Assembly: GCA_017446685.1 (NCBI GenBank) | Contig: JAFSQI010000124.1 | Span: 1-64,000 of the forward strand | Direction: 5' to 3' | DNA: 64,000 nt | Origin: Butyrivibrio sp. | Lineage (GTDB): Bacteria > Bacillota > Clostridia > Lachnospirales > Lachnospiraceae | In this document: positions 1 to 7,628 of the stretch, piece after piece | How positions within the stretch are numbered: the first letter of the stretch is position 1 | Layout of the letters: each line of letters opens with the position of its first letter | Program-made: the position numbers and the translations under genes | The notes under the pieces: generated by a model | The model's input: the letters and a program-made list of their open reading frames with translations, nothing else | Database searches by the model: none | Told to the model about the DNA's origin: nothing

Positions 1-338
1 AGAAGGAGCTTTAATATCTGCTGATTAGCCTGAGCCGGAAGGGCATAGTATGCCTTATCCCTTGTTATCTTTAGCAGATGGTCCAATGCATTGTATGATA
101 GCCATTTGCTATCACCAAGATATTTAGTCCCAAAGAGACTATCCCTTACGAGTCTGTAAACTACCATCTGGTTTGGGAAAAGAGGCTTGAACATGGCCAT
201 TGAATCGACCGATGACGAATACTGCCTTAAGATGAAATTTGCCCTGTTGTACAGGATGGCTGATGATCTGCATATATCCCTGCAATAGTCGTAGAGTATG
301 TGGTTTTTGCTTATCTTGTATTGCCTTGTTCTGTACAC
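1..338 (-). CDS. tnpB: TnpB-like protein of an IS605-type element, N-terminal part only
   Basis: Reading the minus strand from a GTG at 338 gives 112 codons without a stop, running off the window edge. The translation resembles the N-terminus of IS200/IS605 TnpB (OrfB), with segments such as YDYCRDICRSSAILYNRANF and LSYNALDHLLKITRDKAYYAL. A ribosome site (AAGGA) sits about nine bases before the GTG and an in-frame stop lies further upstream, which supports this start. TnpB proteins are RNA-guided nucleases with a RuvC core; that core and the guide-RNA end would lie beyond base 1. It is divergent from the adjacent tnpA remnant, the usual IS605 arrangement. Whether it is intact cannot be judged. 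Confidence 0.75.
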   Translation of the reverse strand, partial: MYRTRQYKISKNHILYDYCRDICRSSAILYNRANFILRQYSSSVDSMAMFKPLFPNQMVVYRLVRDSLFGTKYLGDSKWLSYNALDHLLKITRDKAYYALPAQANQQILKLL

Positions 339-434
339 GGTTGAAAATTCCTTATTAGTATTCTATATTTAGTATTATAGCACACTTTTCAGAAATAGAC
401 AAACATTTGTTCTTCTTGGATAGGAAGTAAATTT

Positions 435-915
435 ATGCAGAAATCAGTAGTAGAATCAGATATCCTGAACGAGTACAGAAGAGGCTCACATTCCGTATAC
501 GAACTCACTTACCATGTGATTTTCGTAACTAAATACAGAAAAAAAGTGATCACGGATTGGTGATTTCATGAAGAATTACGCTGCTTACCTCTGTGGACGC
601 ATGAACAGTGAACTCATTTCAGCAGAGACAGATGTCAATCACATGCATCTGCTGATCTCCATGCCACCTGATGTGGCACCTGTAAAACTCATCAACTCGT
701 TAAAATCACAACTTTCTAAAGAAGTGAGAAATACATATAGAACACACGTTGAGAAATACCTCTGGGGAGATTCACCCTTCTGGAGCGCAAGTTACTTTTG
801 TGCAACTACCGGAAGCGTTTTTCTTGATACCGTTAAGAAATACATCGAAGATCAGCGAACAGAAGAACACAAACGCCAATACATTAAGACTGGGAAATAC
901 AAAAAGAAAAGCTAG
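435..915 (+). pseudogene. tnpA: IS200/IS605 TnpA transposase, frameshifted
   Basis: The first frame starts at ATG 435 and reads 42 residues of a typical Y1 transposase N-terminus (SHSVYELTYHVIFVTKYRKK) before a TGA at 561-563. The rest of the protein continues one frame over from about 556 to 915. It includes the HUH metal-binding pair (NHMHLLISMPP) and the C-terminal helix KKYIEDQ that should carry the catalytic tyrosine. The join is explained by loss of about five bases between the Asp codon at 555 and ATTGGT at 556. The two halves together have the family's usual length of about 155 residues. The break makes the gene probably inactive unless ribosomes shift or reinitiate at ATG 568. Confidence 0.8.
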
Positions 916-961
916 TGCGATTCATCCCACAACCGATTTCATCGGAAGGGGTTTTCTCGCA
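916..961. repeat. Candidate left-end hairpin of the IS605-type element
   Basis: Directly after the tnpA stop there is an imperfect inverted repeat. An inner stem CCGAT/ATCGG (933-937 and 941-945) has a 3-base loop, and outer arms TGCGA/TCGCA lie at 916-920 and 957-961. IS200/IS605 ends are recognised by TnpA as subterminal hairpins rather than as terminal inverted repeats. The position just beyond tnpA fits the left end. The exact cleavage site is not determined. Confidence 0.5.
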
Positions 962-1040
962 CGTTGATATAATTATGATACGCCATCTATAGATAAATTA
1001 AAGTACTCACTGCACTACAAAACAAAAATTCATAATGGTA

Positions 1041-1126
1041 TGTCGCTCCACCGTCATTTTTGATAGATTACTTTTTTATGGTTTGTAGCTCACGTGTCGC
1101 TCACTTGTAGTTTTTTTGTCGCTCAC
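1041..1126. repeat. Cluster of four TGTCGCTCAC-like decamers
   Basis: TGTCGCTCCAC (1041), TGTAGCTCAC (1084), TGTCGCTCAC (1095) and TGTCGCTCAC (1117) recur within 86 bases. Read on the minus strand they are GTGAGCGACA, a sequence I associate with the multiple terminal repeats of IS21-family elements. No transposase gene of that family is visible beside them, so this may be a solo end or relic. Confidence 0.35.
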
Positions 1127-1365
1127 GATATCATTTTATATGGTTTTATCTTGCGTTATCTGAATATTCTGATAATTTCATTAGGCATAAGAAAGCCCTT
1201 GAAATCACTGGGATTCCAAGGGCTTTATCTTCAATTTTAATACTTATTAAACAATTCCCTGAGCTTTCATAGCCTCTGCTTAAGGTAGTAGCAAATAAGA
1301 GCTTTCTACGCAATTTGTAGGTCACAGGTTGCCTACAATTGTCAGTTAATTTGATTTTTCTTACA
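1127..1365. other. Non-coding gap with one inverted repeat
   Basis: The gap between the insertion-sequence remnants and the kinase gene holds a 10-bp inverted repeat, AAAGCCCTTG (1192-1201) and CAAGGGCTTT (1217-1226), with a 15-base loop. It lies about 140 bases past the kinase stop and could end its transcript, though no T-run follows on the minus strand. A GTG-started 76-codon reading frame covers 1146-1376, but it has no good ribosome site and no recognisable similarity, so I do not call it a gene. Confidence 0.45.
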
Positions 1366-2400
1366 TTATCTTCCACTTCTTAAGTTTCGATGAAGATCTT
1401 CTTGCTCACTATTCTCTATTCCTTCGTTTAACAACTTAGATTGATTTAGGACTTTTTCATAATAGGGAATTAATAAATTATTGTATCTTGTTTGAAGCTG
1501 AAGTATATATAAATCTTTCCTATTTTTTGAACAAACATAAACCTCTTGTCCGTTCTTTAAAATATGCTTTTCATCTATGCCATTTATAAACTCAAATATT
1601 TTTTCTTTTTTGTCCTTTATTAAAGGAACTACTTTTTTAATTGCTTTAGCCAATCCTGGCTCTTTATCCCAAAAATCCATAAACTTCTGAGTTGAATATG
1701 CGTGTCCATTTTCTCCATATGCAGTCTGAGTGTTACAAGCATTCTTTTTAGTTAATACAGGGTTCAAAAGCATATTTGTGATTTTTTCTTCAGATATCTT
1801 TGTTTGTAAACATCCACCGTTATCAAAAACCGGTGCCAATCTATCCGCACCATTATTGCTTTTAATTATTCCCCAATTGCCATTGTTTCTATCATTATTA
1901 TTTATGAAAACATCAACCACAGCCTGTTCCCAGAATCTATCTTCAATATTTGGAACATTAAAAAATGCATCATTATTCCTTAAATGTAATAATAGTTCGT
2001 TCAAATCGACAACATGGGAAGATCCTGTGGCATGAAACTCTATGCCTAATTCTTCTCCAAGCTTTTCATTATCATGATTTTTAATAGTACGAATCTCAGT
2101 TAATCTTTCATCTATGCCTTCAAAATCTTTGCAAGCAACAGCTATTTTTAGTCTTCGCTCTACCAACATAGTCTCATGAACAGGAAATCCTAAAATGTCA
2201 AAGATGTGACTGCCTATATATTCACTTAAAGGAGAGGTTGAATATGAAGCTCCACCAGTTCTTTCAAGATTACCTATATTCTTAGGATATTTAACAAGCC
2301 AGTTCGCCCCATCAATGATCAATCCGTCTTTATCGCCCGCAGCACCATCATAAGAACCATTCTTAAAGCTATATCCACATTCATCCACATTTCTTATCAT
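1366..2400 (-). CDS. HipA/CtkA-like Ser/Thr kinase
   Basis: The protein has the HipA-fold kinase signatures INNNDRNNGNWG (catalytic loop) and APVFDNGG (metal-binding DNG) in its middle. A lysine in WLVKYPKN near the N-terminus is suited to ATP binding. At 344 residues it is close to compact CtkA-like kinases and lacks the DNA-contacting partner HipB. The ATG at 2400 is chosen because GGAGG lies eight bases upstream and the ATG overlaps the previous stop as ATGA; an in-frame ATG at 2430 lacks such a site. It is the last gene of a three-gene set with two small upstream genes. HipA-type kinases phosphorylate translation factors or tRNA synthetases and cause growth arrest; the target here is unknown. 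Confidence 0.75.
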   Translation of the reverse strand: MIRNVDECGYSFKNGSYDGAAGDKDGLIIDGANWLVKYPKNIGNLERTGGASYSTSPLSEYIGSHIFDILGFPVHETMLVERRLKIAVACKDFEGIDERLTEIRTIKNHDNEKLGEELGIEFHATGSSHVVDLNELLLHLRNNDAFFNVPNIEDRFWEQAVVDVFINNNDRNNGNWGIIKSNNGADRLAPVFDNGGCLQTKISEEKITNMLLNPVLTKKNACNTQTAYGENGHAYSTQKFMDFWDKEPGLAKAIKKVVPLIKDKKEKIFEFINGIDEKHILKNGQEVYVCSKNRKDLYILQLQTRYNNLLIPYYEKVLNQSKLLNEGIENSEQEDLHRNLRSGR

Positions 2401-2618
2401 TGAGGATACCTCCGGCATAATAATTCCCATTGCAGATTTGAAAGCTCTCCATCTTGATAATAATTCTTAGCCCAAACATCAATAGTATCTGCGTAATTAA
2501 GATACGTACCTTCATCTTCTTCCAAATCTGCTTTTTCTGCATCAAGCATTAAATTCTTCAAAACCATTGGTACGTCAAAATCAATAACAATATCGTCATT
2601 TATATAATTATGTTTCAT
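2397..2618 (-). CDS. Small acidic protein paired with HipA-like kinase
   Basis: This encodes 73 residues, rich in Asp, Glu and Leu, with an acidic middle (EKADLEEDEGTY) and an aromatic C-terminal half (WAKNYYQDGELSNLQWELLCRRY). It overlaps the kinase gene downstream and the 62-residue gene upstream by four bases each (ATGA), so the three are almost certainly co-translated. I do not recognise a named family. The coupling suggests an antitoxin or activity modulator for the kinase, which is inference from position only. Confidence 0.65.
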   Translation of the reverse strand: MKHNYINDDIVIDFDVPMVLKNLMLDAEKADLEEDEGTYLNYADTIDVWAKNYYQDGELSNLQWELLCRRYPQ

Positions 2619-2803
2619 TTTTCTACCTCTCTATCCCCACCATAAAGTCCATGCATATATCCAAAATATGCATCCTCTTCACTGATATTGCGCTCTTTGG
2701 CGATTTTCTCGACCTCTTTCAAGATGCTCTTCGCCACAAATTTCTGTCTTGAAGGCTCCTGGTCTTTCATTACGGATGTAAAACCATATTCATACATCTT
2801 CAT
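2615..2803 (-). CDS. Small helical protein, first gene of the HipA-like cassette
   Basis: This encodes 62 residues. The start at 2803 follows GGAGGTGAGGAC, a strong ribosome site, so longer readings up to 2887 are rejected. The sequence is mostly helical and charged (SILKEVEKIAKERNISEED) and has no recognised domain. It overlaps the next gene by four bases. By position it is either an antitoxin-like partner or a small regulator; no helix-turn-helix signature is evident. Confidence 0.65.
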   Translation of the reverse strand: MKMYEYGFTSVMKDQEPSRQKFVAKSILKEVEKIAKERNISEEDAYFGYMHGLYGGDREVEK

Positions 2804-2861
2804 GTCCTCACCTCCATCCACTAAAGATATTTTATAATGATTTTGACAATTAAGAAAGAAA

Positions 2862-3068
2862 TCAGATTTGCGATTTTTCAAATACATCCCAGAATATCAG
2901 CTTCTGTGTACAAACAGGACATACACTGAATGTGTATGCCTGGGACTGTTTAAAATGCGTAAAACATGAGGGACAAGCATAGGGAGTCAAAAAGCCACCC
3001 GTAGCAAGATATCTTGTAGGAGTTTTTAATCGTATTTTCTTTCTCTTTTGTTTCTGTCTTCTATTCAT
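2862..3068 (-). CDS. Small zinc-ribbon protein
   Basis: This encodes 68 residues with a highly basic N-terminus (NRRQKQKRKKIRLKTPTR) followed by two CPxC knuckles, CPSC and CPVC, about 22 residues apart. That spacing is typical of a single zinc ribbon. ATG 3068 is preferred over the GTG at 3074 because GAGG lies eight bases before it. The basic tail plus zinc ribbon suggests nucleic-acid binding. It lies between the J-domain gene and the kinase cassette. Confidence 0.6.
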   Translation of the reverse strand: MNRRQKQKRKKIRLKTPTRYLATGGFLTPYACPSCFTHFKQSQAYTFSVCPVCTQKLIFWDVFEKSQI

Positions 3069-3092
3069 ATGCACACCCTCACATTCTGCAGG

Positions 3093-4034
3093 TCAATTGT
3101 TCTTAAGCAGCTTCTCATACTGGTCGTTTATCTGCTTTAGAGTCTTTTCACTGCCATTACCCTGATCCGGATGATAGGTCTTCATAAGATCACGATATCT
3201 TTTCTTAATGGATTCTTTATCATTACAGCCATCGAAGAAATCAAAAGCGGGCTTATCTTCTTTTTTATTTGTATTGCCAGCTGTTCCATTAATTCTTGCT
3301 TCTGCTTCACTGATAACGCTATTGACTGTATCTGTGGCTCTTCTGATTTTGATCACAATGTCATTATCCGACAATGTATGAGCTTCATTCTTATAAATCA
3401 TTTCAACACTGTCATATAATGGAGTTACTTTTGCCTTAAGCTCATATGAGGATTCCATTGAGATCTTCATGAGTGTAATAAGGGTATTATTGCACTTTTC
3501 GTATGCATCCTTAAATTCCATAAGAGCTTTTTTGGCTTCAATGCTTCCAATATTGGCATATATGTTTTCTGTCCGGTCCGCTGTCTGCGCATTTGATGAA
3601 TTGAAAGTCTCATCATATGAATAGCCATTAGCTGCAGCCACGTTCCTTACTTTTTTAAGTGATTCAGTAAGAAGTTTTCCTTTGTCATGTTTTTTTAAAA
3701 GAGATGCAAATTTAAGGATCTTCTTAATGTCTATAAAATATCCCAGGAGTACAACCACCATGTATATGATAAGAAGAATCGATGCCGGAATCTTTGTTAT
3801 AAGGATTAAGGTAAGTATTGACACCACAAGCACTGCTATTATAGTAGCAATCATATGTTCAAAATATGTTGACAGATAGCTTATGGTTGTAATAATTCCA
3901 TAAGCGCCAAGCGTATAAAAGATTATATCTGCCGGTTTGTCAGCTTTTATAACAGCTACTGCCACCAAGAGCGATATGAGTACCTTCACCGGAATAAAAA
4001 GCATGGATCTTTTCATATAATCATATTCAAACAT
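3093..4034 (-). CDS. Membrane-anchored J-domain protein
   Basis: The N-terminal third (residues about 10-110) contains three or four hydrophobic segments and is followed by a charged linker. The last 60 residues are a J-domain: helix II KKRYRDLMKTYHPDQG with the HPD triad that stimulates DnaK ATPase, then a helix KTLKQINDQYEKLL. A C-terminal J-domain on an integral membrane protein suggests local recruitment of DnaK at the membrane. Here it may act on the conjugation machinery or surface proteins, which is inference. The gene has its own strong promoter and a palindromic element upstream. Confidence 0.8.
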   Translation of the reverse strand: MFEYDYMKRSMLFIPVKVLISLLVAVAVIKADKPADIIFYTLGAYGIITTISYLSTYFEHMIATIIAVLVVSILTLILITKIPASILLIIYMVVVLLGYFIDIKKILKFASLLKKHDKGKLLTESLKKVRNVAAANGYSYDETFNSSNAQTADRTENIYANIGSIEAKKALMEFKDAYEKCNNTLITLMKISMESSYELKAKVTPLYDSVEMIYKNEAHTLSDNDIVIKIRRATDTVNSVISEAEARINGTAGNTNKKEDKPAFDFFDGCNDKESIKKRYRDLMKTYHPDQGNGSEKTLKQINDQYEKLLKNN

Positions 4035-4073
4035 AAGGTAATCTCCTTCAAAAAAGTCTTCTTTCCTATATAT

Positions 4074-4102
4074 ATTGTATCATCTTGTTTATATATTGTC
4101 AA
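4074..4102 (-). promoter_or_regulatory. Sigma-70-type promoter of the J-domain gene
   Basis: On the minus strand TTGACA (4102-4097) and TACAAT (4079-4074) are separated by 17 bases, which is near consensus. The ribosome site AAGGAG and ATG 4034 follow downstream. Confidence 0.8.
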
Positions 4103-4107
4103 CTTAT

Positions 4108-4132
4108 ACTTTGTCTCATTATGAGACGAAGT
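4108..4132. promoter_or_regulatory. Palindromic element, copy 1 of 6
   Basis: The arms are ACTTTGTCTCA and TGAGACGAAGT around TTA. It ends five bases upstream of the -35 box of the promoter at 4074-4102, a classic position for a repressor or activator site. The same core (GTCTCA, 3 bases, TGAGAC) recurs at 38699, 56704, 57054 and 59940, and in a degenerate form at 58867. Confidence 0.7.
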
Positions 4133-4203
4133 GATAGAAGTGATAGAAAAAAATTCAATCACAAATAAGAGAAAAATAACCTTTTTGTTGAAGCACTGAA
4201 CTT

Positions 4204-4314
4204 TTTAAACCCACCGATTTCGAGGGGTTTAAAATCATTACATAAACCTATCGAATTCGATAGGTTTAAAAAGCCTACAATCAGATTCTAACCGATTGGA
4301 ATTCCAATCGGTTA
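4204..4314. repeat. Three adjacent long palindromes
   Basis: Palindrome 1 (4204-4233) has arms TTTAAACCC/GGGTTTAAA and an imperfect centre. Palindrome 2 (4243-4268) is a perfect 26-mer with half TAAACCTATCGAA. Palindrome 3 (4289-4314) is a perfect 26-mer with half TAACCGATTGGAA. The second and third have GAATTC at the centre. All three share AACC/GGTT near the outer ends but differ inside, with both arms changed in step. They occupy a 392-bp gene-free stretch between the HD-domain gene stop and the J-domain promoter. Confidence 0.85.
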
Positions 4315-4426
4315 AACAAGCAATACGCACAGAAAAGAATCATGTTAGATAATCCAAATACAAAAACACCCAGGCAGTTCATCACCAGATGTGGCAATGA
4401 TACAGCCTGAGCATTTTATAAGCATT

Positions 4427-5068
4427 TCAGCCTACCCCAACCATTATCGTACACGGGCTTAAACTATATAAAAGTCTGTCAACGACAACGTTATCAGTAT
4501 TGTGGTTTCCTCTGAAGATTGCTGTTTCATTATCATCAGAGTTATTCTTTATAAGAAATTGCAGATAATCAAGGAAGAATTTGTGGTGTCCGGATTCTGA
4601 AAGCATGATCTGAAGAGCTTCTTTAGATCTGTACCCTCTGTGGTAAGGACGGTCCGAAGTAAGTGCTTCAAAACTGTCTATTGAATGTAGGAGTTTTGCC
4701 CTATCCTGTATCTTATCAGTAAGATAAGGCTCAACAGGAGTAAGGCACAGCGGATCCAGACCATGATGATACAGGACAAGTCTGCAAACATCTTCATTGA
4801 TATCGCAGTTCTTGAGAATCTTATACCCGTAATACGGATGAAGAGATACAATCTCCCTCTCAAGCGATGTTAAAGGAGAGACTTTATCAAGTACCTTTCT
4901 GGAGATATAGATCTTTCCGATATCGTGAAGAAGGGCTGCAATACTGAGATAGTTATCGCCAAAGCCATAAAAAGCTTCAATCTCTGCAGCTATTTTCATA
5001 ACACGGATGGAATGGTTATAAGTTGTGGCATCAAGCTTGTTGAAGGTTTCCGAAAGATCTGTTCTCAT
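4427..5068 (-). CDS. Degenerate HD-GYP-type phosphohydrolase
   Basis: The 213-residue protein has an HD domain. An early histidine is in YNHSIRVMKIA, the HD pair in ALLHDIGKIYI, further histidines in SLHPYYGYKIL and LYHHGLDP, and the late aspartate stretch in SIDSFEALTSDRPYHRGYRSKEAL. In true HD-GYP cyclic-di-GMP phosphodiesterases the HH is followed by ERxDGxGYP; here it reads HHGLDPLCLTP, so the GYP motif is lost and the substrate may differ. The start at 5068 overlaps the previous stop (ATGA) and follows AAGGTG. Confidence 0.75.
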   Translation of the reverse strand: MRTDLSETFNKLDATTYNHSIRVMKIAAEIEAFYGFGDNYLSIAALLHDIGKIYISRKVLDKVSPLTSLEREIVSLHPYYGYKILKNCDINEDVCRLVLYHHGLDPLCLTPVEPYLTDKIQDRAKLLHSIDSFEALTSDRPYHRGYRSKEALQIMLSESGHHKFFLDYLQFLIKNNSDDNETAIFRGNHNTDNVVVDRLLYSLSPCTIMVGVG

Positions 5069-5289
5069 GTTCTTGCACCTTCAAACAGTCCGCCATACGA
5101 ACCGCTTTCCTCTCTTGCCCTGTTGATTTTCCTTGAAAGGTCAAATCTCTGCTTTTCAACCTCTTCTGACATTTCTGGATGTTTGCCAAGGATACTGTCA
5201 AGATCCATATACTCGGTATTATCACCTATAACATGGAAAAAAACCCTGTCATCCTTTTTTGCAATACTGATTTTCTGTAAGTTCTGCAT
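5065..5289 (-). CDS. Small hypothetical protein
   Basis: This encodes 74 residues with no recognised domain. A beta-rich start (KKDDRVFFHVIGDNTEYMDL) is followed by a charged helix (SEEVEKQRFDLSRKINRARE). Its ribosome site AGAGGT lies inside the last codons of the preceding gene, and its stop overlaps the HD-domain start. The three genes from 5951 to 4427 therefore behave as one translation-coupled unit. Confidence 0.6.
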   Translation of the reverse strand: MQNLQKISIAKKDDRVFFHVIGDNTEYMDLDSILGKHPEMSEEVEKQRFDLSRKINRAREESGSYGGLFEGART

Positions 5290-5291
5290 TT

Positions 5292-5951
5292 TTATCTACC
5301 TCTTCTCTGTCGATTAACCACAACCTCTTCCATCGAAACAAGCTTCTCATCAGCTGTTTTTTTATTACTGTGACGTTCTTTCCTTTTATCACTAAGTTCC
5401 TGTCTCTGCTCGTCTGAAAGCATTACTATAGAAGCATCAGGACCATATCTTACTACATCATCCGTAATATCATTGAAATGCTCCGCTATTATATGGTGGC
5501 AAGAATTAAAATCCTTATATCCGTAATGGCCATAATTAAGAGACTTGGTGCTTTCGTTCCACGAGGTCCAGCACATAAATTCTCCATCACGTTTATCCCT
5601 CCCCACAACAGAATAAAGATTCTTATCATCCGGATGATTTGAAGCCCTGGCTACGGAATAAACTTCAACATCCGGCATATCTCCCTTAAAATAATCATAA
5701 ACATCATAAAGAACATCGCTACTTACTTTGCTGACAAGAGGCTGTCTGTTCTTTACAAATTCCTTCGAAATATCAAAACCTAAAAGTCTGTCTATATCCT
5801 CCACTTTTTCTTTTATCTGTCCTTTATCTATAAATACTTTAACAGCACTGGAAAAAGAATTAATAATTCGTGGAGTTATCCTAAATTCATCACTGTAATT
5901 TTTCTGAAGTCCATCTGCTACCCTGTTCTTTATCTCATCTATAGTCAACAT
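5292..5951 (-). CDS. Hypothetical protein, 219 residues
   Basis: I do not recognise the family. The first 90 residues are helical and charged, the middle (VEVYSVARASNHPDDKNLYS to FMCWTSWNESTKSLNYGHYG) looks like a beta-rich globular domain, and the C-terminus is basic (ERHSNKKTADEK, ending NRQRRGR). The final codons also form the ribosome site of the next gene. The start at 5951 has its Shine-Dalgarno unusually close. The protein has no signal peptide or membrane segment, so it is probably cytoplasmic. Confidence 0.6.
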   Translation of the reverse strand: MLTIDEIKNRVADGLQKNYSDEFRITPRIINSFSSAVKVFIDKGQIKEKVEDIDRLLGFDISKEFVKNRQPLVSKVSSDVLYDVYDYFKGDMPDVEVYSVARASNHPDDKNLYSVVGRDKRDGEFMCWTSWNESTKSLNYGHYGYKDFNSCHHIIAEHFNDITDDVVRYGPDASIVMLSDEQRQELSDKRKERHSNKKTADEKLVSMEEVVVNRQRRGR

Positions 5952-5964
5952 ACCTTACACCAAT

Positions 5965-6675
5965 TTATCCTTGTAAAAGATCAAGCGAAAGTTCATTGAT
6001 CTGTCTGTAATCCTTTAAAAGATTAAGTTCCTTGCAGTTGAACAAAAGAAATGCTTTTTTCCCTTTCCTCTTGTTCTCTCTTTCCCTGTCATAATAATAA
6101 GAAATTGCTGCTGCAATCTCAAAAAATGGTCTGTTATACGGATTTATCCTGTAAATGTTATCTCCAAAGAGTGTGTAGAGTGAATAATCCGTAGTAACAA
6201 AATCATTCTTGTTCTTAAGCTTCATCCTGTAGGACTCTCCTTCAATGGCATAGAAAACACTCTTTTTAAAATTGATCTTTTCCAGACCAATCTCCTGTCC
6301 GTCAAGAATGCTCAGAACACTATTCTTCCTGTGAAGACTTCTAAAATAGGCATTTTTCTCCTTATCCGTAAATCCCTCAATCTTAAAGTACCTTCCACAG
6401 AAGTACCTATAACATATAACCGAACCGTTTATCTTAATGCCGATTACATCATTGAAATGGATTGAAACAAGTCCGGCTTTAAAAGAAGCCTTGAAATCAA
6501 GAATGAAATCTTCCGGCGAATGACATTCATGAACGCAGCTGCCCAGAAGATAATAGTCACGACTGTCAGAACTTACCTCAGTACAGACCATAGGTGTAAA
6601 GATAACAGCCATGTTACTGAAACCATAAAGAAATTTTTTTCGTACAATATCATCACCAACTATATCAAAGGTCAT
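5965..6675 (-). CDS. Hypothetical protein, 236 residues
   Basis: No known domain is recognised. The protein is rich in Phe, Tyr and Lys with alternating beta-like stretches (SVICYRYFCGRYFKIEGF, ESYRMKLKNKNDFVTTDYSL) and no membrane segment. GGGG lies eight bases before the ATG. It precedes the 219-residue gene by 13 bases and is probably in the same operon, downstream of the XRE regulator. Confidence 0.6.
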   Translation of the reverse strand: MTFDIVGDDIVRKKFLYGFSNMAVIFTPMVCTEVSSDSRDYYLLGSCVHECHSPEDFILDFKASFKAGLVSIHFNDVIGIKINGSVICYRYFCGRYFKIEGFTDKEKNAYFRSLHRKNSVLSILDGQEIGLEKINFKKSVFYAIEGESYRMKLKNKNDFVTTDYSLYTLFGDNIYRINPYNRPFFEIAAAISYYYDRERENKRKGKKAFLLFNCKELNLLKDYRQINELSLDLLQG

Positions 6676-6829
6676 AATAATATCCCCGCCTTATTAAATT
6701 TTGACCATGCTCAAGAAAGCATATTCTTCCATCCATTAAATGGTAATTAATAAGAAGGGGATAATCAATTGCAAAACAGCAACTATAAATGTTCTATTTT
6801 TAAAAATCAGCAACAATTAGCTTAAAACT

Positions 6830-7549
6830 CTATCTTTCAGAAAATAGTTCTGTTATATCTGCATCAAGGACATAGGCAATCTTAAATGCTGTTGATGCAG
6901 TTATGTTTTCAAAATCCTCCGGTTTTTTTCTGTACATTGTAAAAAGCTGGAATGAAATATCCACAAGAAAAGCAAGATCCCTGTAATCATAATCCGTATG
7001 GGCAAGTTTATTGTTTATCCTTACAGCTGCATTATCCGGTTTTCCGATACCATCCTTATTATCAAGGGATATTCTTATAAGTGCCGAAAGAGGTAGTATA
7101 TATTTCTCATACAGTTCATCTGATACCAGATCTTCTGTTCCAATACACTTTTTGATTTTGTCAAAATTCTTTTCATACAGTCTTTTGATCTCTTCGAGTT
7201 TTTCTTCAGCCAAAATCTTTCTTTCAGCGATTTTGGCTATACGAAGTCTTAATCTTTTCTTTAAAACCTTGTATGAATATTCCCTGGGATTTTTCTCTTT
7301 CCACTCACTTATCTTTTTTTCAGAATCTTTATAAAGGTCATCAAAATATTCCCTCGCAAAAGTATCTGCATCAATGCTCAGAAGATTGAACAGGCGAAGA
7401 AGCTTTCCAATAGAAAGGTTATACAGCTTGTAATGTCCTGTTTCATAATAAAAAAGGGCACTGGGAGTAATATCAGCAAGCTTTGCAAAATCCCTTACCG
7501 ACAATCCATTCAGTTCCCTTTTATTTTTTATATACTCATAGCTTTCCAT
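6830..7549 (-). CDS. XRE-family regulator with two helix-turn-helix-like domains
   Basis: The first 60 residues form a standard Cro/CI-type helix-turn-helix (LSVRDFAKLADITPSALFYY then a SIGKLLRLFNLL helix). A long charged helical middle (about residues 80-150) follows. The last 50 residues resemble a second XRE-like domain (DLAFLVDISFQLFTMYRK, then STAFKIAYVLDADITELF). This suggests a dimer with two DNA-reading heads joined by a coiled coil. It is preceded by its own promoter. It is one of the candidates for binding the six repeated palindromes on this element, which is inference. Confidence 0.75.
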   Translation of the reverse strand: MESYEYIKNKRELNGLSVRDFAKLADITPSALFYYETGHYKLYNLSIGKLLRLFNLLSIDADTFAREYFDDLYKDSEKKISEWKEKNPREYSYKVLKKRLRLRIAKIAERKILAEEKLEEIKRLYEKNFDKIKKCIGTEDLVSDELYEKYILPLSALIRISLDNKDGIGKPDNAAVRINNKLAHTDYDYRDLAFLVDISFQLFTMYRKKPEDFENITASTAFKIAYVLDADITELFSER

Positions 7550-7597
7550 AAATAACCATCCAGTGATAATGCTTTAATGTGTATGTTTTACAGGACA

Positions 7598-7626
7598 AGC
7601 GTATCATTTCGCTTTTCTTTTGTCAA
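7598..7626 (-). promoter_or_regulatory. Promoter of the two-domain XRE regulator
   Basis: TTGACA (7626-7621) and TACGCT (7603-7598) on the minus strand are 17 bases apart, 49 bases upstream of the ATG at 7549. The -10 box is weaker than consensus. Confidence 0.55.
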
Positions 7627-7628
7627 CT

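Noticed and set aside
1146..1376. GTG-started 76-codon frame next to the HipA-like kinase
   Set aside because: It has no ribosome site, covers a long inverted repeat and shows no recognisable similarity.
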